Positions 37,111 to 47,118 of a stretch of DNA of 64,000 nucleotides are shown here, piece by piece; position 1 is the first letter of the stretch, and each line of letters opens with the position of its first letter. The DNA comes from Thuidium tamariscinum. Lineage: Eukaryota; Streptophyta; Bryopsida; Hypnales; Thuidiaceae. Position numbers and translations under genes: made by a program. Location of the stretch: assembly GCA_947034885.2 (NCBI GenBank), contig OX344749.2:54031682-54095681 (forward strand). Direction: 5' to 3'. The notes below the pieces were generated by a model. It saw only the letters and a list, made by a program, of their open reading frames with translations, did not search any database and was not told the DNA's origin.

Positions 37111-38170
37111 ATATCTACAACTTTAAAGAAGGGAAGTAGAGGTGGGGGTCTATTCCAAATTAAGGATGATGCAATATTATCGTAAGCTTCTTCTGCATAC
37201 GAGTAAGAAACCGTCACACAAATATACCATCATCTAACAAATCAACATATATACTTATAGTAACTAGATCTAAAATATTTCAAATAGAAGCTATTTACAG
37301 TTGGCATGCTGTAGCTATGGCTTACTAATTCATGCACGCATGTATGATCTCGATTTCCAAATGCTTTGAGTGAATGCCTGGCCAAAATTAATTTAGTTCT
37401 TGAAGTAGCAATCTCGTTTTCAAATTTATTAATAACATTATATGGCTGTCTATTCATTATCATCAACCTACACTTGTCGCTCCTCAAATGAATAGTTAGG
37501 AGTATGACTTTGAATTTTTGGTCCTAACATTCATTACTTCAATTTTCTAGGTATAAAGTTACCAATGGCATTTTGTAAAGGCCTAGCAAATGGAACCCAA
37601 GGTCGTATATTCTAAGTTATTCAACATGAAGATAATATGCTATAGACTAAGGCTAAAAATCAAAGGTCAAAATTTATGGTCCTGGGTATAGGTCGACACA
37701 GATATGTGGTTGAAGGTCCAACTACTATAATACAAACACTGTATGCAACTAAAAGATAATTTGAAGATACACAAATGCAAAATTCTACTTGCTCTGATTA
37801 AAAATAGAAATAAAAATTGGTGGTTGTATAATCAAACTTTTGTTTAAAAATTTCAACCTGACATAAGAGTCTTACTTTTGGTAGAAAGACGTCTTCAAAA
37901 TGGTTGTTTCTTCAATGATAATTTATGATTAACTTATTCAAACACTGCATCAATGGCTTGTGCCGTCCTTCTATGAGAGGTGACGGAATAATGGTGGTTA
38001 ATAGTTTATTGCCATTTATAGTGCATTGTGTACTACTTGCAAGTGTCTACAGAACTAGTCAAGAATATAATAAAGGACCATATCCAAAAACATCAGAAGC
38101 ATGATTAAAATTATTTTATATGATATTCATACATTATCCTATCAAATAATAATGATAGTGATATAGAGTT
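37111..38170. other. AT-rich intergenic sequence
   Basis: No gene, RNA or repeat structure was recognised. The last three bases are the GTT target duplication of the next element. Confidence 0.4.
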
Positions 38171-39209
38171 CAGTACTAGAAAAAACTGCGTCCAAATCAA
38201 CAAAAAATAGACAAAAAAGTGTTGATACAGTTTGGCAATTCTTTGTAGCTTTGGACACTACCCAACAAAAATTTGTTCATTTTTTTGTTAATTTGGACAT
38301 TTATGAAAAAAAATTGAACCAATCAAAATCTGCCACGTGGCATATGCCATGTCAGCAAATGAATTGCCACCTAGGCAACCCCACCACACAGGCAGCTGCC
38401 GGCCCCAAGGTTTGAACCTTGGACCTTATGGTTGAGGTCCAAGGTCATAAACCACTACAACACACTTAAACATAAATGATTACAAGTGGAGTTAGTTTTA
38501 TTTTATCAACTTCTTTCTTTTGGTTTTGTTTTGATTTGTTAAAATCAGCAGACTTTGGTGGCCATTTATACATAAAAAAACAGGTTTTGGGAGAAAACTT
38601 TCAATTAATAAAATTTGGAATATACAACAAACTTTCATTTCCAAAAATCCTTTTGAATTTCAAGTCTCCAATAAAAAGTTATGGACAAAATTCAAAGAAG
38701 GTTTCTTAAAATGTCAAATACAATGTCCTCTTTAACCCTTATCTGATTTTTGTCCATAACTTTTGATTGGAAACTTGAAATCTCAAACGGATTTTTGGAG
38801 ATGAAAGATATTTTTACTTTGTAACTTTTTTTACTCAAAAGTTTTTTCAAAAAAGTTGTTTTATTATGCAAAAATGGCCACCAAAGTCTGCTGATGTTAA
38901 AAAACACTGAATTTTGAATGATTGACCTAGGAAAAAGCATTTGTTTTTACATAAAATTTTAGGCATGGTTATTTAGACATTGCATAAATGAAGAAATTTA
39001 TATGAAACTTTTGTAAGTGCTAGTTAACAAATAAGTGTTACATTTTTTGTTGATTTCAACATTGCACTACCCAAATCAACAAAAAGTTTGTCACTGTTTT
39101 GTTAACTAGTGCCAAATCAACAAAATATTGTATAAATGGTCAATATAGTACCCAAATTAACAAAAATTTGATGATTTTTTGTTGATTTAGACATCGTTTT
39201 TTAGTAGTG
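38171..39209. mobile_element. 1,039 bp non-autonomous CACTA-type element
   Basis: The left end CAGTACTAGAAAAAAC and the right end (reverse complement CACTACTAAAAAACGATG) share the CACTACTAGAAAA signature, and the next bases on both sides include CAAATCAACAAAAAA. A direct repeat GTT flanks the element (38168-38170, 39210-39212), the 3 bp duplication expected of CACTA elements. Subterminal CAAATCAACAAA words repeat in both orientations, likely transposase-binding sites. Inside, 38546-38897 folds on itself, with arms of about 150 bp. No transposase is present, so it would need one in trans. Confidence 0.75.
38546..38897. repeat. internal long hairpin of the CACTA-type element
   Basis: The outer ends pair ATCAGCAGACTTTGGTGGCC with GGCCACCAAAGTCTGCTGAT. 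Inner blocks such as CCAATAAAAAGTTATGGAC and its reverse relative continue the pairing to the centre near 38720. Pairing is imperfect by scattered changes. Confidence 0.7.
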
Positions 39210-39212
39210 GTT

Positions 39213-39885
39213 CTCTATCACTAACGCAATGCACACAATGAAACATTTTCTAAGTGTCTGGGTGCAACCATCCTTTAGGAGAATGGTTCTCCCTGAGAGA
39301 CAAAGTCCTTGACACATGTTGCACACTCAAGTAGCTATTGGTGCCGAATTTATTTTAATAGGATCCAAGAAAAATATGGACCAAAAGACAACTATAAGGG
39401 CTCCTCTCAAACCATAAGAAGTTTTTCCAAGGTAACAAGGGATTAATTCAGCATTGTTCTCCAATCTATAAACCAAACACTATTGGTCAAACTAAAAAAT
39501 ATTTTAAAAATTAAAAATTAAAAAAAAATTATTTTAAAATTTTAAAATTTTAAAATTTTAAAATTTTTAAAAACTAAATATTAAAAAATTGTAAAAACTT
39601 TGAAAAAAAACGAAAAATATTTAATAAAATATTATTATCTAATGTGGCAGTTTTTGTGCCACATCAGATTACCTGCTCAAACAGTTTTTAGCGAATTTCC
39701 ACCATCCACGAACTTGCAGTCTTCCAACAAGGCCAAAAAACATCTTATGGCCCAAAAACTCTCTTGGAATTGGTGACAGGGGCCTAAGAACTAAATTATC
39801 CACTAATGTTTCTTGGCACTACAAGTTTCATTCCTCATCTATCCTTTCTTGAGTCTTAATTGATGCTCAATCTCAAAATCTATCA
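39213..39885. other. intergenic with low-complexity AT tract
   Basis: 39500-39620 is built of AAAATTTT words and homopolymer runs. No gene is seen. Confidence 0.5.
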
Positions 39886-40140
39886 TTGACTATTGGATTA
39901 GAGATTTTGAAGAATTTTATTTGCAAATCTAATTTCATTTTATTCAGATTGTCCTTATTAAGGATTATGCCTATATTTTTAGAACATTTTTCAATATTAG
40001 CAGATGTGAGGTTTTCTAAAAATTTTGATTTTTTTCCAACTGGTAGTTGTAGCTTATGCAAAATCAATGCCATAAGCTATGAGACTTTAGAGGGCCACTT
40101 TTTAGGGAAAAAACACCGCGCCAAAGCTAAGGCTGCTTAG
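39886..40140 (+). CDS. fragment with a U1-type C2H2 zinc finger
   Basis: The last third of this frame (about 40050-40137) reads CSLCKINAISYETLEGHFLG followed by KKH, which is C-x2-C-x12-H-x5-H. This spacing is typical of U1/matrin-type zinc fingers that bind RNA or double-stranded nucleic acid. The frame ends with a basic stretch and TAG. The upstream part has no motif. It may be the last exon of a small gene, or a gene piece carried by a repeat. No intact gene model could be built. Confidence 0.35.
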   Translation: MTIGLEILKNFICKSNFILFRLSLLRIMPIFLEHFSILADVRFSKNFDFFPTGSCSLCKINAISYETLEGHFLGKKHRAKAKAA

Positions 40141-40330
40141 GCGAAGATCAACTCTCTTCTAGTACTAGAATGAGATCTTCTTGCATGGAATCAGCTCCAA
40201 ATCCAAGGCATCAATAGAGACAAATGGTTCGGAACCGTTTGAGGATAGAAAATCATCACCAACTTTCACAGGGGAGGAGTGGGTTCTGAAGGAAAAAAAA
40301 GCAAGTATGTTACTTACGTGATGAACTAGA

Positions 40331-40807
40331 ATGAAGTTATCGATCTGGACTCCAAATGGAGTTAAACGTGGTAAATTAGAAGGGCAGATTTTTGTTCCGG
40401 CAATGAGACTTGTATCAAAGAAATTGTTTCCAAAATTGAGAGAAACTAGTGAAAATTCATCTAATTTCTTGAGTGGAGATATACTTCTGGATCATGATCA
40501 AGTGTCATCTCAATGGCTTGTTTGCTTTGCATTTGTACCTCTTGCAGGTGATGAGGGAGAAAATAAATTAGGTGAAAATAAAAACAGAATCAGAGAAGGT
40601 GAAGAGGTGGTGAGGTTGGATGCATCTGTGGACGAGTGTGTCATAGGTTCCGAGAATGGAGGTGTAGAAAAGTTAGCCGTTGAGAAGTCTGCCACAAGCT
40701 TATCTCACATTTGCAAGGCTGTCAAGTGGAAGAAATTCACAACCAGAATTCTTCTGAAGGTGAAATTGGTATTGAATTTATATATATTTTTTGCTTGCAG
40801 AGACTGA
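40331..40807 (+). CDS. unassigned open frame, 158 codons
   Basis: A single open frame with balanced amino-acid use (MKLSIWTPNGVKRG at the start, an acidic middle, then a basic AVKWKKFTTRILLK). It follows the zinc-finger fragment by about 190 bp on the same strand, so both may belong to one old gene. The family is not recognised. The last residues may run into intron sequence, since a GTG-type donor-like site follows the basic stretch. Confidence 0.3.
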   Translation: MKLSIWTPNGVKRGKLEGQIFVPAMRLVSKKLFPKLRETSENSSNFLSGDILLDHDQVSSQWLVCFAFVPLAGDEGENKLGENKNRIREGEEVVRLDASVDECVIGSENGGVEKLAVEKSATSLSHICKAVKWKKFTTRILLKVKLVLNLYIFFACRD

Positions 40808-41279
40808 AAATAGCCGGTTTATTTGGAAGAGATGACCCTAACCTTCTAGGGAATACTATAAATAATTGAATCTACATGCCAAGGCTTGGATTCGTTTTAA
40901 GAAGAATGTCTTTTATTCCCACATTTGTTTTGTTGACTTGCCAATGTCAGTATGACTGGAATTCTCATGCATTTTTGTGACTGTCATACCTGCATGTGTC
41001 TTGTGGAAACAAGTGTACAGTTTAGTTGTTCTATAAGTTGGTTGTTCTATATGTAAGGAACTCTTTGTTGGTCATGCAAGCTCTTGTGCTCATTGATAGG
41101 ATCGTTGCTTTTGGTAAGCTTGACTATCCTCGTTACAATGAGTTGATTTCCTAAGAATGCATAGAGCTCACTTCGCGGTGGAAAGAACTCCCCAGTTATT
41201 CAAGTTTGACTCACTTGTTGTTTGAGTTTCTTGGAAGTGCAATGTATGTATGTTGCCATGACATGCTGTGAGCCCTCGA
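40808..41279. other. intergenic, no recognised feature
   Basis: Nothing supported was seen on either strand. Confidence 0.4.
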
Positions 41280-44200
41280 GATGGCACTCAGGACTCTGGG
41301 TCCATTTTTCGCGATTAAATAGCGAAAATTAGTCAAAATATTCAAGAAAAAGATATAAAAAGAATGTTGAGGGAGTTTTGGTGTCAGTCTATGCCAAAAT
41401 GGTGGAAAACCAACTTAGATGGTGGAAAATTCCTAATCCTAGAATTCGAAGCATTCTAAGTCTCTAAAGCAAGTTTATGTAAAGATTTAGTAATTCTGAG
41501 AGAAAATAGGAATCAAGAGTTAGTCAGTCCTAGTAAGTGTCTGTGCAAAGTCAACCTTTTGAGGATGTACATGACATATTGACTAAGCTAAAAGAGTCTA
41601 CTACGAGCGTGGGAGAGTTACTAGGGCTTGAGTTCAATTTTGAAACAAATTGGATTTAAAGGTAAAAACCACTATGTCCAATGGATTTAGAGAATTCGCA
41701 TTTCACAAGATAAGAGATGGAGGATTGGAGATTGAAGACTACAGAGAGGTGTTCCAAGGGTAGGATCATGCCAGGAGCGAACAAGAACCAAACAATTGTC
41801 CAAGATTCCCGGGCATCGGGAATTAAATTGTCCAATTGGGCAAAGTAATTCCAAATTACTAAAATTAGAAAGGTGCAAGGTTGCGTGGGACTTACACCAA
41901 GAATCTAGGAGTGCCCTAGATGTTACCCAATTTATTTCGAATTTTTCCGAAATTCCACGTTGACTCCATGGGAAGTCAACCGCACATAGAAATGTTCGTA
42001 AATTCATAGAAATTACATATGATGCGGTAAAATCTCACTAAAAATTAGGATAGGTTTTTGTGTGCTTAATAAGCGCCCGGTCAAGTTTGAAGACATTCCA
42101 ACATTCCCAACTACCAAAACCGGCATCGGCATCGAATTTCACTAGAAGTTACAAGTTGGCGGCGGGTTGACCGGCGTATCAGGAGCGGATGATGTCTGAT
42201 TGTCGCAAATAAGGAGTCATTCCTTACTCTCATGGACATTCCTAACAACCTTGGCCTGACAGATTCATCGAAATGCGCAAATCCTAGAAGTTAGATTTTT
42301 TATTTTTAATTGGGGTTACTGTAATTCCAATTTGGGTGCGCAAATGGCCTAGGAGTGAGGGGTGAGGGGTCCCTTAGGCTAATTGGGATCTTCTGAAGAC
42401 AATGGCGCAGACGGTTTTCCGTTTCGAGTTGTTCCCTAAAAGATAGAGAGGGTCAGCTCTTAGTTTGACTTTTTAATCGTTAATTGCGGTTAATTAGAAG
42501 TGATTTTGGAAATATCTCTTGGAAAATCAAAGATTGGATTTGGTCAAGATCTCTTTCTTGCGTAAAAAGCCATCTTTGGGCTAAAGAAAGACAATTTTCA
42601 AAATGACTTTTGGTTAATTTGCAAAATATCTACGTAAATTAGGGTTAATTCCAAAATAATTTGGGTTAAGATCTTGGATTTGATTTGGCCAAGATTTCTT
42701 TTGCCAAATGGGGATGTTTTTAGTAATTTCCACCATTAAACAACTAATATTTTGGAATTACATTAGGGTAGTTTAGGGTAGGAAGTAACAAAGTGTTTTC
42801 ACTGGCAATTACCGAGAGGGGCCCGGCCACGGGTATATAAGGGCCCCCCTCGAGGTTGCCAGTACCCTTATTTCTTGCACCGACGCTTTGTTCCTTCCAC
42901 GTGCTACCGACATAGTCGGAGCACTACTTGAACCAAAAGACTTTGGCCAAGTTTGTTCTTTTTTGTTTGAATTTGAAGGCTTAGGGCTCCTTCAACTATT
43001 TCCTATTTTCCAATTGCCGTTAACGATCCAACTTCAACATTGTTAGCCACTACTTGTTTGTAGAAATTTCAAACATCGAGTGCCAAAGTTCGGTTTAAAC
43101 ATAGTCATGTGTACCTCCTTTGGTGGCAAAATCTTGAAATACTAAGAAATTTTAAGAATTTAAAGTGAAAGTTCGGTTAAACACTGTCATGTGTACCTCC
43201 TTTTGCGAATAAAACTCTTAAAATACCATCCGATCAACTCCCTACGGCGAAGCTTTGAACCTAGGGGAAACAAGTCTATTTCAAAACCACTCCCCCGTTA
43301 TTTTCATTCATACTCAACCGATTCGAGTCCTGGAAAGATAACTGACAAGACTCTAAATTGGTAGAGTGTTAGCCTTAGTGATCAATTAGATTCTTAATTA
43401 CATTTTAACCCCAAATCCCAAAAAATTAGTTATTCAGTTTTAGTTTAGTTTGTTTCTTTACCAAAATTAGTTTAGATTTAAAGACCAAAATTCCGTTTGG
43501 ATCCAGCCAGGCCATCGGCCCAGCCTGCATCAGTCCGAAGGCAAGGCCAGGAGCAGTCAGTCCGTGAAGGCAAGGCCGGAGCAGCCAAGGAGGGCCAATC
43601 AGGAGCCGCCACGCGACAGCCGACGGGGCGGGGTCCCAGCCAATCAGGAAGGGCCACGTGGCCGGGGGCAGTCCGTAAGGCAAGGTTGGAGCAGCCAGTC
43701 CGAAGGCAAGGTCGGAGCAGCCAGAACAGGGCCGGAGGGGAGACAGTTTGGAGTCCAGGCCGCGGCTTGACAATTCCAAGTTTGCCTTTTAAACTCACAA
43801 TTTGGGAAATCAAGGATTAATCATCAAGACAAGAAGTGCAAGATCATTGGTAAGCCCACTAACTCACCAAACACCCTTCAATTCATGTCCTCACAATTAA
43901 AAGTAGTGTGATGTGATCTTAGATTACAATCTCTACAAAGCACAACTCTCTTCAAAAACAAGTCCTTGTCTCAAACTAAAACACACACCAATCTCACATT
44001 CCATCAAATGAACTCTAACTCGTGAAAGATGCACTAAAACCTTCTTGGAAAGGAATGTGAGGCAACTAGGAATAAAATAATCTCTTGGTAGGGTCGAGGT
44101 GTGAGATTTTATTCCTTTAACTATTCACTAAATTGTTGGTTAGTTATTAAATTGATTCTTAGGGAATTAGGGACTTTGGAATGTTGTGGCTTTTGTCCTA

Positions 44201-45060
44201 TTAGGCCTAATAAGTCGAATAGTATAAAACAAAAGCGACAACTAATTTCTTTAATATTATTAGGAATTAAAAATTTGGTTTAGATTTGCTTTGGATTTGA
44301 TTGGAATTTAATATTCCAACCTTGTTTTATTAGGGCTAATAAGCCAAAAGGGAAAAAACAAATTGACAACTAATTTCTTAGATTTAAAGGAATTTTGGAT
44401 TTTAGAATTTAGAAATTAAAACAACCAATAACAGAAAATTGATAATTAGAATTTCATTTAGTTAATTGCACTAGAAATTTGACCAATTAGATAGACTACG
44501 TTAATTCAGGATATTTTCCAATTACCAGAAAATTAGGAATTGAAGGAAATATACAATTAACGTAGTACTACATCACCGTAATTTCTTTTTCCTCTTAAAA
44601 CAGATTAGCTTTAATTGACGACAACGTAAGAATTATTATGGGTTAGATGGAGAATCGGGATGATTTCGATGGCGAGGTGGTAGGAGAGTATTTACACATG
44701 ATGATGTTTGACGACGGGACTATGGAGATTTACGAAGAGGAGGTAAACCGCTCACATTTGATTTTCATTCTCATTGTTTTACTGTTAAGTTTCTTTTTAC
44801 CTAACGCTTGGAATTAGACTTAGGCAATATCATTTGATAAGATAAGAATAGAGTAGGATTGCTTGGTTGACTTTTAGAATAGAATAGATAGAATTATAAC
44901 CACGAAATTGGATCAAAAATACTTAAAGGATGTGACTAAAAGAGTTCATTGTTTGGAAGGCTTTCTTTTAATACCCAATTAGAAAGAAAACTCAATTAGA
45001 CACAGTCCTAACCCGTGTGAAAAACTCTTAGCTCGAGGGTGGAGTTAGGAGCGCTTACAC
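41280..45060 (+). repeat. long non-coding LTR-like repeat, copy B
   Basis: It is a relative of copy A (33727-37110) in the same orientation and of copy C (63160-64000). A TATA box (GGGTATATAAGGGC near 42832) is followed by a start region and a GC-rich imperfect repeat of AAGGCAAGGCCGGAGCAGCC type at 43500-43745. A short exon-like frame (ATG at 44647, MENRDDFDGEVVGEYL, donor-like GTAAAC) is seen near the end, without known relatives. This fits LTR-retroelement debris. It is treated as a fossil; no protein domain is recognised and its state is broken or non-coding. Confidence 0.5.
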
Positions 45061-45308
45061 ATGCAAACAGGCGAGCATATCTTTGTCCCTCAACAGGAAT
45101 TCAATTGCCTCTAAGATAATATCAAACAACATTTTGCATATAAATTTTTTGGATATCAATTTTTTTTTCTTCAGTTGTATGGGCTTCAACTATATTCCCC
45201 ATTTTTTTGGCTGCATGCAACGGTGTTTTGTATAGGTGGCGGTTTTGATACTTGTGAGTTTGAATTAAGCGTTTTAAAAAAATATAATATGCTACAATAT
45301 GTCTCTGA

Positions 45309-45891
45309 CCCGGGGAGATAACTTAGTGTATAAAAACAAACTACGTGTGTTAAAGTGATTTTTCAACCCCCTATATACTTTTCTATAAACTATGATTTCG
45401 ACCTATAATTTTGAGATGTGCTTAACAATTACTATAGGCTTCTATTACCAAAAAATTTGAATTCAAATAACATATGAAATGATTATTAGAGGAGGTTGAA
45501 AAATGAACTAAACTGCCATGTTTTTCAACTCAAATATTTATAGAGAATGCATTTAAATGAGTATGGCATCAATATTCAAGAAAAATAAACTTTCAATGAA
45601 AAACTATTTTTCACAATTTTTTGTTCATTTTTTAGACAATTTTTTCTTATATAAAATAGGGGTGTGAAAGTTATTTTCAACTGTACAGTGTATTTTTTTA
45701 CTTAAAAAATTTGTAACTAATTATAATCAACAAATACAAATATCAATAATTCAAGTTATAAACTTTCAAAGTAGGAGAATATTCTCATATTTTTTTCTTT
45801 TCTTTTTATTTAAATTTTAGGACATAAAATAGGGGGTCCAAAATATTCTCACACGTGGTGTCTAAAAGTTACTCTAAGTTATCTCCCCGGG
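45309..45891. mobile_element. 583 bp non-autonomous element with 8 bp target duplication
   Basis: A perfect terminal inverted repeat (CCCGGGGAGATAACTTAG) occurs at both ends, flanked by the direct repeat GTCTCTGA (45301-45308 and 45892-45899). Eight bases fit the hAT superfamily; if the shared next base is counted as 9, a Mutator-like origin is also possible. Subterminal sequences pair further (CCCCCTATAT and ATAGGGGG). The interior is AT-rich with no gene. It lies just upstream of the hAT-like fragment at 46.1 kb. Confidence 0.75.
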
Positions 45892-46143
45892 GTCTCTGAC
45901 TACGTTCTTTTGGTCTGTGAAGTGGCAATTTCATTTCTTTCGATATTGAGTTTTTGTAGGTCGTCATCTATTTTCTTGTAGTAGAATTTTGATTAGTTGC
46001 AGGCTTGCAGAGTGCTTTACTTGTCTTTGTGTGTCTAGTTGTGTAGGCTTGTTTTTATATGGGAAGTTTTTACTTTGATGTGGCTAACTTCATTAATTTG
46101 CTGGTCAATTTCAGACCTCTTATCTTTAGTTGGAGGTGATTTT

Positions 46144-46519
46144 AAAATGCCTAACTTTGTGTTCATTATAGACATTGCACAGTCTTTTTCCAATGAATTA
46201 GACCATCCCTTTCCCCAACAAAAACTACTTGATGCCTTTGGGATCATTTATCCTCAATATTGGAGGCAAAAGGGCACTGAGGTCAGCTTTTCACAACATC
46301 TGGTTGTACTTAAGAATTTTTACGATGGCAGCAAAGCTTGGAACAAGAGTGAGACACTTTATGACGGTGGGAATCCTCACACCACCCTAGCAATGCTCTC
46401 TACATTTGCCTTGGATTTACAACAGGGTTTGTTTAAGGTAATGATGATGGCTAACTATGAAGTAGCTTGTGAGTTGACCTTGGTCATGAATCTAGTTGTG
46501 AAATTGTGGTGCAAACTCT
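46144..46519 (+). pseudogene. hAT-like transposase fragment, cut by a repeat
   Basis: The frame holds DIAQSFSNELDHPFPQQKLL and AFGIIYPQYWRQKGTE, then a helical stretch (LSTFALDLQQGLFK). It resembles the region before the dimerisation part of plant hAT-like proteins (FPxxxLxxAxGIxYPQYW), recalled from family knowledge. The frame runs into the dispersed repeat that starts at 46520, so the fragment is truncated on its right side. Upstream exons are not recognised. Confidence 0.4.
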
Positions 46520-47118
46520 TGTCGTACGCACAGTCTAGCAAAAAACACCTTTATCACACCCCAAACGTGATAATGTGACACAGAATATTGTCCCAAGAGA
46601 CTCCAGATGTTACTATTAGTTGCGGTTTCCAATTTCTAGGTTTCTCACCCCCAAAACCCCCCAAGTTACTACTTTTCTCTGGAACACAACTGTGTGTTCG
46701 GATTTCGTTTTGGATCACTCCTCTATCCGGATCCGTCCCTCAACTCTTTTCAGCTTCCCTTTCCTGATCCGGATTACACCTTTTCCCAGATTTGTTTCAA
46801 TTTGGATTTCGGTTTAGTTACTCAATTATCGGTTTTAGATGCCCTTATTTTACCCTTAGGGGGTCCTCTCTTGATCTTTAGAGGGATAGGGACTTACCAC
46901 TTATAAACCTCATACTCTCTTCTCTCAAACAAAATACACAAAACGCACAAAGACACCTAAATATATTAGATGTTGCAGTATAGGCAGATCCGGATCCTCA
47001 CAACTTTCCAGATGGATCTTGGCCAATTTGGATAGCAAGTCACTCAGGACTATGTTCACTTACCCTTACTACAACGATAGATTCACAGACCCCTAAGTCT
47101 AAAAGGATGTACTTCCCT
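46520..47118 (+). repeat. dispersed ~600 bp repeat, copy 2
   Basis: It matches 7003-7595 from TGTCGTACGC to GTACTTCCCT. It borders the minus-strand retroelement-like fossil and shares its habit of CCGGAT words. A role as terminal repeat of that fossil is inferred. No second copy was recognised at the far side. Confidence 0.6.

Noticed and set aside
38340-38465. A tRNA-like GGTTTGAACCTTGG word
   Set aside because: It lacks a matching acceptor stem and anticodon arm, and lies in the CACTA-type element, where such words are common.
43426-43820. Overlapping frames of 107-117 codons on both strands
   Set aside because: They come from a GC-rich imperfect repeat (AAGGCAAGGCCGGAGCAGCC-like) within LTR-like copy B.
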